From contig JAIUNU010000010.1 of assembly GCA_020161365.1 (NCBI GenBank), positions 1 to 64,000 of the forward strand: 64,000 nt of DNA, given 5' to 3'. Below the pieces are notes generated by a model. It was not told where the DNA came from. It ran no database searches and saw nothing but the letters and a program-made list of their open reading frames with translations. A program made the translations under genes and the position numbers. This document shows positions 18,711 to 26,930 of this stretch, piece after piece. This stretch comes from Pseudomonadota bacterium. GTDB lineage: Bacteria; Pseudomonadota; Alphaproteobacteria; Caulobacterales; Caulobacteraceae. Position 1 is the first letter of the stretch; each line of letters opens with the position of its first letter.

Positions 18711-19894
18711 GGGATCTTGGCTCCCTGTTTGATCCAGGCGCCCAGCTGGGCCCGCTCCTCATCGGTCATGCCGGTCTCGTTGCCAAGAGGCATGCTGTTG
18801 GAGACGACCGCGCGTTCGTTGATTTTCGCCGCATAGGTCTTGATGTGCGCCGGCGTGTCGAAGGTCGCGCCCAGCGGCGGGGCCGAGAACCCCGCGTGGG
18901 TCGGCGTGGCGCTGTGGCAGGTCACGCAGTGCTTCTGGACGATGGCCTGAGCCGTGGCGAACGGGACCTCGCCGCGAACCTCGACCTTGTCCTTGGCTTT
19001 CATCGACGCGATCGCGGTGGCTCCGAAGATCAGCATCGCGCCGTAGAACAGGAACTCATGCCGGATCTTCCCGAAGTGCCGCTGGATGAAGAAGTAGCGG
19101 ATCGCGATCGCGCCGGCGCTGATCATGGCCAGCAGCAGCCAGGCCTTGGGATGCCCCGAGATGGCCGGATAGTGGTTGCTGATCATGATGAAGATGACCG
19201 GCAACGTCATGTGGGTGTTGTGGACCGAGCGCTGCTTGCCCATCGCGCCCAGACGCGGATCGACGGGCCGGCCGGCCAGCATGTCGGCGACGATCTTTCG
19301 CTGGTTGGGGATGATAACCAGGAACACGTTGCCGACCATGCATGTGCCGATGATCGCGCCCACGTGAATGAAGGCGCCTCGGTCGGAGAACAGCTGGGTC
19401 AGCGCCCAGGTCGCGGCGGTCAGGACCGCGAACCAGACGAGGCCGAACAGTTTGCCCTTCTGGCCCAGCGGCGAGCGGCATAGGACCTCGTAGGTCGCAA
19501 GGCCGCCGAAGATGAAGGCCAGGCCGACGCCGATGGCCTGAGCTTGCGTGAAGGCGTGCTTGGCGGGATCGATCAAATAGACCGGCGCGCCCACGTAATA
19601 GAGCACCGTCAGCAGGGCGAAGCCGGACAGCCACGTGGTGTAGGCCTCCCACTTGAACCAGTGCAGGTGCTCGGGCATGTGCGCCGGCGCGTTCAGATAC
19701 TTCTGCGAGTGGTAGAAGCCGCCGCCGTGAACGGCCCACAGCTCGCCCTTCACGCCGTCCTTGGGCGGGATCGGATCGCGCAGATTGTTGTCCAGCCAGA
19801 CGAAGTAGAACGACGCTCCGATCCAGGCTACGCCCGCCACCACGTGCAGCCAACGCAGGGCCATGCCGGCCCAGCCCGCGAAATCGTAGTCCAT
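18707..19894 (-). CDS. puuD: Membrane-bound urate oxidase with C-terminal cytochrome c domain
   Basis: 395 residues. The N-terminal about 300 residues form a multi-pass membrane domain of the PuuD family (DUF989), opening with GWAGMALRWLHVVAGVAWIGASF. A single c-type cytochrome domain follows, with CVTCH at 323-327 and a likely axial Met in SMPLGN (M368). This enzyme oxidises urate to 5-hydroxyisourate and sends electrons to the respiratory chain instead of producing peroxide as soluble uricase does. Immediate neighbours are uraD upstream and tetR downstream, both overlapping. Confidence 0.94.
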   Translation of the reverse strand: MDYDFAGWAGMALRWLHVVAGVAWIGASFYFVWLDNNLRDPIPPKDGVKGELWAVHGGGFYHSQKYLNAPAHMPEHLHWFKWEAYTTWLSGFALLTVLYYVGAPVYLIDPAKHAFTQAQAIGVGLAFIFGGLATYEVLCRSPLGQKGKLFGLVWFAVLTAATWALTQLFSDRGAFIHVGAIIGTCMVGNVFLVIIPNQRKIVADMLAGRPVDPRLGAMGKQRSVHNTHMTLPVIFIMISNHYPAISGHPKAWLLLAMISAGAIAIRYFFIQRHFGKIRHEFLFYGAMLIFGATAIASMKAKDKVEVRGEVPFATAQAIVQKHCVTCHSATPTHAGFSAPPLGATFDTPAHIKTYAAKINERAVVSNSMPLGNETGMTDEERAQLGAWIKQGAKIP

Positions 19895-20403
19895 CAGTGG
19901 GTCACCGCGTCGAACAGGCGAAGTTTTGAGATCAGGCCGACCTGGGTGATGGCCTCGGCGATCTCACTCGCTTCGTCGTTGGAAAGGCGTGCGGCCATGG
20001 CCTTCAGGATCGAGTCCTTGTCGTTCAGGCGCACGCAGATGATGAAGGGAAAGCCGAAGCGCTCGGCATAGGCGGCGTTCAGAGCGTGGAAGCGGGCGAA
20101 CTCTTCGGGCGTCAGCCGGTCCAGCCCGGCGCTGGCCTGTTCGGCGTTGCTCTCGGCGGTCAGTTGCTTGGCGATCGCGGCCTTACCCGCCAGTTCGGGG
20201 TGGGCGCGGATCAGGGCCAGCTTGTCGGCGGTGGTCGCGGCGTCGAGGACCGCCATCATCGCTTCGTGCATCGCTTCGACGCTGGCGAACGGGCGGGCGT
20301 CCCAGGCGCGCTCGACGACCCAGGGCGAGAGCTCGAAGGCGAAGTGCAGGGTCTGGGTGAAGGCGTCGCGGTCAAGGGTGTTGAGAGATTGGAGAGTCAG
20401 CAC
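19894..20403 (-). CDS. uraD: OHCU decarboxylase
   Basis: 169 residues of the 2-oxo-4-hydroxy-4-carboxy-5-ureidoimidazoline decarboxylase family, which gives S-allantoin after UraH. Visible signatures are the ARPFAS segment, IRAHPELAGKAA with the active-site His, and the NAAYAERFGFPFIICVR block. The GTG at 20403 (beginning VLTLQSLNTLDRDAF) is chosen because the frame upstream runs into a palindromic repeat and low-quality sequence. The stop and the puuD start share the TGATG overlap. Confidence 0.92.
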   Translation of the reverse strand: MLTLQSLNTLDRDAFTQTLHFAFELSPWVVERAWDARPFASVEAMHEAMMAVLDAATTADKLALIRAHPELAGKAAIAKQLTAESNAEQASAGLDRLTPEEFARFHALNAAYAERFGFPFIICVRLNDKDSILKAMAARLSNDEASEIAEAITQVGLISKLRLFDAVTH

Positions 20404-20506
20404 GACGCCCCCTCCGTCGCGACGCGTATCCGCATCGCGCCACCTCCCCCGCTTCGCAAGGGAGGAGGAAACCGCATCCTCCCCCGTGCAACGGTGGAGG
20501 GGGCGC
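20404..20506. repeat. GC-rich palindromic intergenic repeat (puuE-uraD gap)
   Basis: CACCTCCCCCGCTTCGCAAGGGAGG followed by CATCCTCCCCCGTGCAACGGTGGAGGGGG: two hairpins built from CCTCCCCC/GGGGGAGG-type arms. They sit inside an otherwise tightly packed operon, so they may set differential expression of the genes on either side. Confidence 0.7.
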
Positions 20507-21427
20507 TCATACCGCCGCGCCCTTGTAAGGATGCGTCGCGATCCAGTGCCGCGCGATGTCGATGCGCCGAGCCACCCAGACGCGGTCGTGGCTGACCACG
20601 TGCTCCAAGAAGCGCCGCAGCGCCCCGATTCGCCCGGGCTTGCCGACCACGCGGCAGTGCAGGCCAATGCTCATCATCTTCGGCGCGGTCTCGCCCTCGA
20701 GATAGAGCGCGTCGAAGGCGTCGCGCAGATAGGTGAAGAACTGCTCGCCGGTGTTGAAGCCCTGCGCGGCCGTGAAGCGCATGTCGTTGGCTTCCAGCGT
20801 GTAGGGCACAATCAGCTGCGGGCGGCCGTGCTGGTCGTCCCAGTAGGGCAGGTCATCGGCGTAGCTGTCGGCGTCGTAGAGAAAACCGCCTTCCTGGGCC
20901 ACGAGCCGCGCGGTGTTGGGGCTGGTGCGCCCTTGGTACCAACCCAGCGGGCGCTCGCCGGTCAGGCGTTTCTGGATTTCGATGGCCTGCTGGATGTGCT
21001 CCAGCTCCTGCTCGGCCGTGAAGTGCTGGTAGTCGATCCAGCGATAGCCGTGGCTGGCGATTTCCCAGCCTGACGTCATCATGGCCTCGACCGCGTCCGG
21101 GTGGCGCTCCATCGCCTGGGCGACGCCGAATACCGTCAGCGGCAGGCCGAACGCCTCGAACAGCCGCCGGATGCGCCAGAAGCCGGCGCGCGAGCCGTAT
21201 TCGTAAAGGCTCTCCATCGACATGTGCCGCATGCCCTGGATGGCCTGGGCGCCGACCATCTCCGACAGGAAGAACTCCGAGACCGGATCGCCGTGCAGGA
21301 TCGAGCGCTCGGCGCCTTCCTCGTAGTTCAGCACGAACTGGACGGCGACGCGGGCGTCATGGGGCCAGCGCGCGTGCGGCGGATGCTCGCCATAGCCGAT
21401 GAGGTCGCGGGGATAGGTCGCAGTCAT
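20507..21427 (-). CDS. puuE: Allantoinase PuuE (polysaccharide-deacetylase type)
   Basis: 306 residues of the polysaccharide deacetylase superfamily, PuuE branch, which hydrolyses allantoin to allantoate without the metal centre of the AllB class. YPRDLIGYGEHPPHARWP at the start, VQFVLNYEEGAE and EIASHGYRWIDYQ in the middle are typical of PuuE. Its position between uraD and the aminotransferase gene in the operon supports this assignment over a sugar deacetylase. Confidence 0.94.
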   Translation of the reverse strand: MTATYPRDLIGYGEHPPHARWPHDARVAVQFVLNYEEGAERSILHGDPVSEFFLSEMVGAQAIQGMRHMSMESLYEYGSRAGFWRIRRLFEAFGLPLTVFGVAQAMERHPDAVEAMMTSGWEIASHGYRWIDYQHFTAEQELEHIQQAIEIQKRLTGERPLGWYQGRTSPNTARLVAQEGGFLYDADSYADDLPYWDDQHGRPQLIVPYTLEANDMRFTAAQGFNTGEQFFTYLRDAFDALYLEGETAPKMMSIGLHCRVVGKPGRIGALRRFLEHVVSHDRVWVARRIDIARHWIATHPYKGAAV

Positions 21428-21566
21428 GCCTTCTGCCCCCGCTGGGGGCGGACGACCGCGCGCAGCGCGGTCAGGTGGGGGCGACTAAGGTGATTACTCA
21501 CTGACTTGCCCCCTCCGCGCTTCGCGCTCCTCCCCCGGAGGGGGAAGAAGGTGCTGATCGGCCCCC
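21428..21566. repeat. GC-rich palindromic intergenic repeats (pucG-puuE gap)
   Basis: CTGCCCCCGCTGGGGGCGGACGACCGCGCGCAGCGCGGTC with a later CCCCCTCCGCGCTTCGCGCTCCTCCCCCGGAGGGGG. Several nested hairpins interrupt the operon between the aminotransferase and allantoinase genes. No gene was found in this 139-base stretch. Confidence 0.7.
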
Positions 21567-22802
21567 TCATCCGTACACCTTCGCCGCCGCATCCACCCCC
21601 GCGCCGGCCGGGGCGCTGAAGCCTTCCCAGCGAAGCACCGCCTCGAAGGCCGCCAGGGTCTGCAGGACCGCATGCTTGCGGGCGTTCACGCCCATGGTCC
21701 CGATCCGCCAGATCTTGCCGGTCAGCGGACCGAAGGCCGAACCGATCTCGATCTCGAAATCGGTGCGCATCCGGGCCTTCACCCGGTCGTAGTCGACCCC
21801 TTCGGGGACCCAGATGCCGGTGACGTGCGTCATCTTGTGCGTCTTGTCGCCATAGATCGACAGGCCGAGGGCTTCGAGGCCTGCGGTCATGGCCGCCCCG
21901 GCCTTGGCGTGGCGTTCGAAGCGCGCGTGCAGCCCTTCCTCCAGCACCAGCCGCGCGCATTCGCGGGCCGCGAACAGCATCGGGGCGCATTCGGTATGGT
22001 GGTTCAGGCGCTTCTCGGACCAGTAGTCCATGATCATCGCCAGATCGAAGTAGTTCGAGGCGATGCGGCGGCCGTTGCCCGCCGCCCCGCCGGTTCCGAC
22101 GAGGCCCTTCTCGACATGGCGGCGCGAGAAGATGTGCTCGGCCGCCTGGTCGCTGATCGTGATCGGGGCCGAGCCCGAAGGACCGCCAAGGCACTTCTGA
22201 AGGCCGGCGGTGACGATGTCAGCGCCCCAGGCGTCGACCGGAACGTCCATGCCCGACAGGGTGGCGGTGGCGTCGACATACATCAGCGCCCCGTGCGCGC
22301 GGCAGATCGCGCCGATCTCGCTGAGCGGCTGGGCCATGGTGGTCGAGGTGTCGCCGTGGACGCAGGCCACCAGCCTAGGCTTCACGCGCTTGACCGCATC
22401 CTCGACGGCTTGCGGGTCGACCACGGTTCCCCACGGCGCCTCGACGAAGGTGACCTTGGCGTCACAGCGCTCGGCGATCTCGGCCAGCAGCAGGCCAAAG
22501 CGCCCGGCGTTGACCACCACGACGTCATCGCCCGGCTGGAGGGTCGAGACCAGCGCCGCCTCGATGCCCGCGCGCGAGGTGCCGTCGATGGTGAAGGTCC
22601 AGCGGTTCTTGGTCTGGAACACGCCGCGATAGAGGGCCATGACCTCGTTCATGTAGCCTGTGAACTCCGGGTCGAACTGGCCCAGCAGTTGCACCGACAT
22701 CGCCCGCAGCACGCGGGGGTGCACATTGATCGGGCCAGGCCCCATCAGCAGGCGGGCGGGGTGGTCGAGTTCCCCAATGGACGTTGAGTAGGTGTCGGTC
22801 AT
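21567..22802 (-). CDS. pucG: Class V aminotransferase, predicted (S)-ureidoglycine-glyoxylate aminotransferase
   Basis: 411 residues of the PLP-dependent class V aminotransferase family (AGXT/PucG type). The PLP lysine is in the TAGLQKCLGGPSG block, and the substrate-side segment LLMGPGPINVHPRVL is near the N-terminus. Alanine-glyoxylate and serine-glyoxylate aminotransferases look alike, but the gene lies between allantoate amidohydrolase and allantoinase genes, which fits ureidoglycine as amino donor and oxalurate as product. That product would feed HpxXYZ (11112-13134). ATG 22802 overlaps the upstream stop (ATGA). Confidence 0.87.
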   Translation of the reverse strand: MTDTYSTSIGELDHPARLLMGPGPINVHPRVLRAMSVQLLGQFDPEFTGYMNEVMALYRGVFQTKNRWTFTIDGTSRAGIEAALVSTLQPGDDVVVVNAGRFGLLLAEIAERCDAKVTFVEAPWGTVVDPQAVEDAVKRVKPRLVACVHGDTSTTMAQPLSEIGAICRAHGALMYVDATATLSGMDVPVDAWGADIVTAGLQKCLGGPSGSAPITISDQAAEHIFSRRHVEKGLVGTGGAAGNGRRIASNYFDLAMIMDYWSEKRLNHHTECAPMLFAARECARLVLEEGLHARFERHAKAGAAMTAGLEALGLSIYGDKTHKMTHVTGIWVPEGVDYDRVKARMRTDFEIEIGSAFGPLTGKIWRIGTMGVNARKHAVLQTLAAFEAVLRWEGFSAPAGAGVDAAAKVYG

Positions 22803-24052
22803 GCGCGTTCGCGTCGTTCTAGCTTGTCGATGAAGGTGAGCATGGCGCGGGCCGCCAAGGCGCAGTCGGCCTCGGTGACGGCCTCGGCCGGATTGTGGCT
22901 GATCCCGCCCTCGCAGCGGATGAACAGCATGGTGGTGGGGCACAGCGCGGCCATCACCATGGCGTCGTGACCCGCGCCTGAGGGCAGGCGGCGGACGGGC
23001 AGGCCGAGATCAGCGAGGCTCGCGTCCAGCAGGGCCATCAGCGACGGATCGCAGGGGCTCTCGGCCAGGGCCTGCATCAGGGTGACGGTGGCGGAGAGGC
23101 CCCGCGCGGCGGCGATGGCGTGGATCTCGGTGGTGATCGCCTCGACGGCCGCGTCGCGCGTCGCCGAGGTCTCGGCGCGGATGTCCATCGAGAACTCGAC
23201 CGCGCCCGGGATGACGTTGAAGGCGCCGGGCAGGGCGGTCAGGCGGCCGACCGTTCCGACCAGGCCGTCGGCGCCGGCGCGGCAGATGCGCTCCAGGGCC
23301 AGCATGGCCTCGGCGGCGGCCGGGCCGGGGTCCTTGCGCAGGCCCATGGGCGTCGTGCCCGCGTGCCCCGCCTGCCCCTCGATACGGACCATCAGGCGCT
23401 TCTGAGCGGCGATGGCGGTGACCACCCCAAGCGCCAGGCTCTCGGCCTCGAGCACGGGACCTTGCTCGATGTGGGCTTCCAAGAAGGCCAGCACGTCTTC
23501 TGGCCGGCGCGCGGCGCTCGCGATCCCGCTTGGATCGCCGCCGAACGCCGCCAAGGCCTCGGCCACCGACACGCCGTCGGCGTCGCGCATCTCCAGAGCG
23601 CTGACGTCCAGCACGCCCGCGATCGCGCGGCTGCAGCTCATCGAGGCGGGGAAACGCGAGCCTTCTTCGTCGCCGAACGCGACCACTTCGATCGCGAACG
23701 GCAGGCGGCGGCCAGCGAGATTCAGCGCCTCCACCACGTCGATTCCCAGCATGATCCCGAGCGGCCCGTCATAGCGTCCACCGTTGCGGACGCTGTCGAT
23801 GTGCGAGCCGATGATCAGGGCCTTCGCGGCTGGCGCTTCACCCTCGTAACGACCGATGAGGTTGGCGGCGGTGTCGCGGCGGACGCTCATGCCGGCTTCG
23901 GCCATCCAGCCAGCGAGGGCCTCCAGCGCGGCCGCGTGGGCGGGTGTCAGGAAACGGCGCGTGAGCTGGCCTTCGATCTCGCTGTAGGGCGCAAGCCCCA
24001 GGGCGTCGCAGCGCGCCTTGGCCCTAGCCCCGATGTCGAAACCGTCTGTCAC
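22799..24052 (-). CDS. allC: Allantoate amidohydrolase (M20/HyuC family)
   Basis: 417 residues of the Zn-dependent M20 amidase/carbamoylase family. IIGSHIDSVRNGGRYDG carries the first metal His and Asp, FGDEEGSRFP the bridging Glu pair, LEAHIEQGPVLE the next ligand region, and the C-terminal SGAGHDAM block a further His. The reaction is release of ammonia and CO2 from allantoate to give ureidoglycine. Two GTG starts are possible, 24052 (TDGFDIGARAKARC) and 24115. The first gives the usual family length; the second has AAAGG upstream. First gene of the six-gene operon. Confidence 0.9.
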   Translation of the reverse strand: MTDGFDIGARAKARCDALGLAPYSEIEGQLTRRFLTPAHAAALEALAGWMAEAGMSVRRDTAANLIGRYEGEAPAAKALIIGSHIDSVRNGGRYDGPLGIMLGIDVVEALNLAGRRLPFAIEVVAFGDEEGSRFPASMSCSRAIAGVLDVSALEMRDADGVSVAEALAAFGGDPSGIASAARRPEDVLAFLEAHIEQGPVLEAESLALGVVTAIAAQKRLMVRIEGQAGHAGTTPMGLRKDPGPAAAEAMLALERICRAGADGLVGTVGRLTALPGAFNVIPGAVEFSMDIRAETSATRDAAVEAITTEIHAIAAARGLSATVTLMQALAESPCDPSLMALLDASLADLGLPVRRLPSGAGHDAMVMAALCPTTMLFIRCEGGISHNPAEAVTEADCALAARAMLTFIDKLERRERA

Positions 24053-24184
24053 GTCTGGCTGCGCCCCCGCTTCGTCACCAACCCTAGCAGGCTGCGCCCG
24101 CGGGTCCCGTGTCACAAGCCTTTGTCGGGCGAGTTGACGGAGGGCGCCCGCGCGAGCGCCACGCCACCGTCACGGGCGCCTCTT

Positions 24185-24210
24185 CATAAGTCATAATTTG
24201 CTTACTTAGG
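24185..24210. promoter_or_regulatory. Candidate purine-regulon site D
   Basis: CATAAGTCATAATTTGCTTACTTAGG: the CATAAGTCATAA core and an inverted ACTTA half (TAAGT 24187-24191, ACTTA 24204-24208). It lies 132 bases before the GTG at 24052 and overlaps the last codons of the mscS-type gene. It matches sites A (3413) and B (13146) at 11 and 10 of 12 bases respectively. Confidence 0.45.
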
Positions 24211-25318
24211 AAGAGCTCTCCGCCAGAACGGGGCGGGCGGCATCCTCCGCAAGCGCCAGGCGGCTTCGCGGGAACGCTTCGGGCAGTTCGTCGCGCAGGA
24301 AGGCCATCATCTTTTCCCGGACGTCGCAGCGCAGATCGAAGGTGGTCGGCGCGTTGCGCGCGCTGACCAGGCAGCGGATCTCCATCACGTCGGGGCGCAG
24401 GTCGGTCACAGCCAGATTGACGACCTTGCCGTCCCACAGCGGCGACGCGCGCGCGATCTCCTCCAGCTTGGCGCGCAGCCGATCGACGGGGGCGGCCGGG
24501 TCGACATAGAGCATCGCCGTCCCGATCAGCGCGGCGTTTTCGCGGGTCCAGTTCTGGAACGGCGTCTGGATAAAATAGGTCAGCGGCAAGACCAGGCGTC
24601 GCCAGTCCCACAGGCGCACCACCACATAGGTTGCGGTGATTTCCTCGATGTTTCCCCACTCCTTCTCGACGATGACGGCGTCGTCGATCCGGATGGGCTG
24701 GGTCACTGCGATCTGGATGCCCGCGATCAGGTTGGTCAGCAGGGGTTGCAGGGCCAGGCCGACGATGAGGCTCGCCGCGCCGCCGGCGGCCAGCAGGCTG
24801 ACGCCCCACTGCTTGACCCCTGGTACGGTCATCAGGGCCAGGGCCAGGGTGAACAGCCCGACCAGGATCGCCATCGCCCGTCGAAGGATCCGCACCTGGG
24901 TGATGTGCTTGCGCGCCAGAAGGTTGTCTTCGACATCCACCTTGAAGCCGCGCAGATAAAGCGCCGCCGCGATGTCCAGCGCGGTCATCGCCATCCAGCC
25001 AACCAGCAGAATGAACAGGACGAGCAGCACGTGACGCGCCGCGTCGGCCTGGCCGGCGGAGAGGGGCGCGGCGGAGACGGCTGGACCCAGCGCCGTCACC
25101 ACCAGGGCCATGCGTGTGGGGCGTCGGGTGCGGGCGATCAGGGCCTGCCAGAAGGCGTCGCGCCGCGAGAGGGTTCGTCGCACCACTCTCACCACGACGG
25201 CGTGCGTGACGAGGGCGGCGAGCAGCGCCAAGGCGATCAGAAACAGGCTTACCAACCAGGGCGGGGCCCAGGCGAAGCTGGTGACCAGCCCGGACAGGGC
25301 GGTGGTTAGGGCGTCCAT
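24206..25318 (-). CDS. MscS-family mechanosensitive ion channel
   Basis: 370 residues. Three to four N-terminal membrane segments (about 15-45, 60-85, 95-120, 150-185) precede the MscS pore and beta domain, with LLAAGGAASLIVGLALQPLLTNLIAGIQ as pore helix and DDAVIVEKEWGNIEEI as the start of the beta domain. It would open on hypo-osmotic shock at the inner membrane. ATG 25318 is preferred over the TTG two codons earlier. Not obviously linked to the purine genes, although its end overlaps candidate site D. Confidence 0.93.
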   Translation of the reverse strand: MDALTTALSGLVTSFAWAPPWLVSLFLIALALLAALVTHAVVVRVVRRTLSRRDAFWQALIARTRRPTRMALVVTALGPAVSAAPLSAGQADAARHVLLVLFILLVGWMAMTALDIAAALYLRGFKVDVEDNLLARKHITQVRILRRAMAILVGLFTLALALMTVPGVKQWGVSLLAAGGAASLIVGLALQPLLTNLIAGIQIAVTQPIRIDDAVIVEKEWGNIEEITATYVVVRLWDWRRLVLPLTYFIQTPFQNWTRENAALIGTAMLYVDPAAPVDRLRAKLEEIARASPLWDGKVVNLAVTDLRPDVMEIRCLVSARNAPTTFDLRCDVREKMMAFLRDELPEAFPRSRLALAEDAARPVLAESSS

Positions 25319-25363
25319 GACCAAGGCGAACGCCTCGCCGAGGTCATGGCTCCCTAATGAACG

Positions 25364-25771
25364 TCAGCGCGTCGCGAACCAGCGCGCCGCCGCATAGCCG
25401 GCTGACGCCGCGACGGTGGTGATGAACGTCCCCCAAGCCATGTCGACCAGTGTGATCGTCGTCGACCAGGTTTTCATGGTCGCTTGGTTGGTCAAGTCGT
25501 AGGTGGCGTAGGCGACCAGGCCGAACACGGCGGCGTGGACCAGAAGCCGCTTCCAGCCGCCCTCACGCAGCGCCGGCACTACGGCCAGGATGACGATGCC
25601 CGCCACATAGAGCAGGTAGAAAACGACGGCCGGCGGCATCGACGGCTTCTCGGCCAGCAGTTCGCCGATGCGGGGTTGATAAAGGCGATTGACCATCTGG
25701 GTCAGCCAGATGATGTCGAGGACCAGCATCGCCAGCGCGGTTCCGACATAGGCGACGGCGAACTGGATCAT
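25364..25771 (-). CDS. DUF2177 family membrane protein
   Basis: 135 residues with four predicted membrane helices (about 4-24, 44-64, 76-96, 106-128). DIIWLTQMVNRLYQPRIGELL and the TYDLTNQATMKTW segment are hallmarks of DUF2177, whose function is unknown. The ATG overlaps the stop of the CFA-like methyltransferase (ATGA), so it belongs to the same lipid-modification operon, and related genomes often place DUF2177 beside CFA and DUF1365 genes. Confidence 0.85.
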   Translation of the reverse strand: MIQFAVAYVGTALAMLVLDIIWLTQMVNRLYQPRIGELLAEKPSMPPAVVFYLLYVAGIVILAVVPALREGGWKRLLVHAAVFGLVAYATYDLTNQATMKTWSTTITLVDMAWGTFITTVAASAGYAAARWFATR

Positions 25772-26811
25772 TGGGCGGTCTCCGCAGGGACCGGGCGCAT
25801 CCGGTAGTGGCTGACGCCCCATTCCTCGCCGCCGCGGTGGCCGAACAGGCCGGCGGTCGCCAGGAAGAACAGGCGCCAGCGGCGGCGCCAGACGGTGGCG
25901 TGCTTGCCATAGACTTCGGCCAGGATGGGATCGACCGTGGCGCGGCGCGCGTCGAAGTTCTCCAGCCACTGGCGGGCGGTGCGGGCGTAGTGCTCGCCGC
26001 TCCAGCGCCAGTCCCGCTCGACGGTGAAAAGATCAGGGAACTGGCGAGGCAGGTCATGGCTGGGCATGACGCCGCCGCTGAAGAAGTACTGGGCGATCCA
26101 GTCGGCGGGATCGTCGACCTCGAAGCGGTAGGGCGTGTTCTTGTGCGTGAACACGTGCAGGAACAGCAGGCCGTCCGGCTTCAGCCAGCCCCGCACCCGG
26201 GTCAGCAGCGCCCGCCAGTTGGACATGTGCTCGAACATCTCGACCGAGACGACGCGATCGAAGCGCTGGTCGGTCTGGAAGTCGTTCATGTCGGCGGTGA
26301 TCACCGTCAGGTTGGTCAGGCCCTGCTCGGCGGCGCGCGCTTCGATAAAGGCGCGCTGCGAGGCCGAGTTCGAGACCGAGGTGATGGACGAGTTGGGGCA
26401 CCGGGCCGCCATCCACAGCGACAGTGAGCCCCAGCCGCAACCCAGCTCCAGGACCGACTGGCCGTCGCGCAGGTCCGCGTGCTCAGCGGTCTCGCACAGG
26501 GCTGCGGCTTCGCCTTCGGCCAGGGTGGTGGCCCCCGGCGGATAGAGGCCGCTGGAGTATTTCAGGTTCGGGCCCAGCACCGCCTCAAAGAACGGGGCCG
26601 GCAGTTCATAGTGCTGCTCGTTGGCGTTGGCGGTGTGGGTCGCGATCGGGCGCGTCTCCATTTCGCGGGCGAAGGACGAGGTCGCGTCGGCCGGGGCCTG
26701 TTCAAGGCGGCGTCGCGCGTCGCCGACCAGAAAGTCGATGGCTGCGCGTGACACGACGTCGGGCATCGGCGCGTCCTCGAAGGCGTGGATCGCGGTCTTC
26801 ACCAGGCTCAT
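25768..26811 (-). CDS. Cyclopropane-fatty-acyl-phospholipid synthase family methyltransferase
   Basis: 347 residues with a Rossmann SAM-binding domain: motif I VLELGCGWGSLSLWMAA, followed by ITSVSNSASQRAFIEARA and the FDRVVSVEMFEHM post-motif. The CFA core is shared with enzymes that methylenate or methylate unsaturated acyl chains. It is shorter at the N-terminus than classical Cfa. Divergent partners encode an amine-oxidase-like FAD enzyme and DUF1365, a set associated with modified (for example furan) fatty acids in alphaproteobacteria; the exact product is unknown. ATG 26811 (MSLVKTAIHAFED) is chosen over the longer frame. Confidence 0.88.
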   Translation of the reverse strand: MSLVKTAIHAFEDAPMPDVVSRAAIDFLVGDARRRLEQAPADATSSFAREMETRPIATHTANANEQHYELPAPFFEAVLGPNLKYSSGLYPPGATTLAEGEAAALCETAEHADLRDGQSVLELGCGWGSLSLWMAARCPNSSITSVSNSASQRAFIEARAAEQGLTNLTVITADMNDFQTDQRFDRVVSVEMFEHMSNWRALLTRVRGWLKPDGLLFLHVFTHKNTPYRFEVDDPADWIAQYFFSGGVMPSHDLPRQFPDLFTVERDWRWSGEHYARTARQWLENFDARRATVDPILAEVYGKHATVWRRRWRLFFLATAGLFGHRGGEEWGVSHYRMRPVPAETAQ

Positions 26812-26930
26812 GGTCGTTCTCCGGGAGGCTCGGGAAGGGTTACGCGTGGACAAGGCGTTCGGATGCGTCCGGAGGTCGCAGCGGAGCGTAACGGTCTGCA
26901 GGCGTCGTCGTGTCGCCTTGGGAGATTGTC

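Noticed and set aside
20404..21566. Palindromic gaps as CRISPR repeats
   Set aside because: Repeats are few, differ in length and are not separated by unique spacers of regular size.
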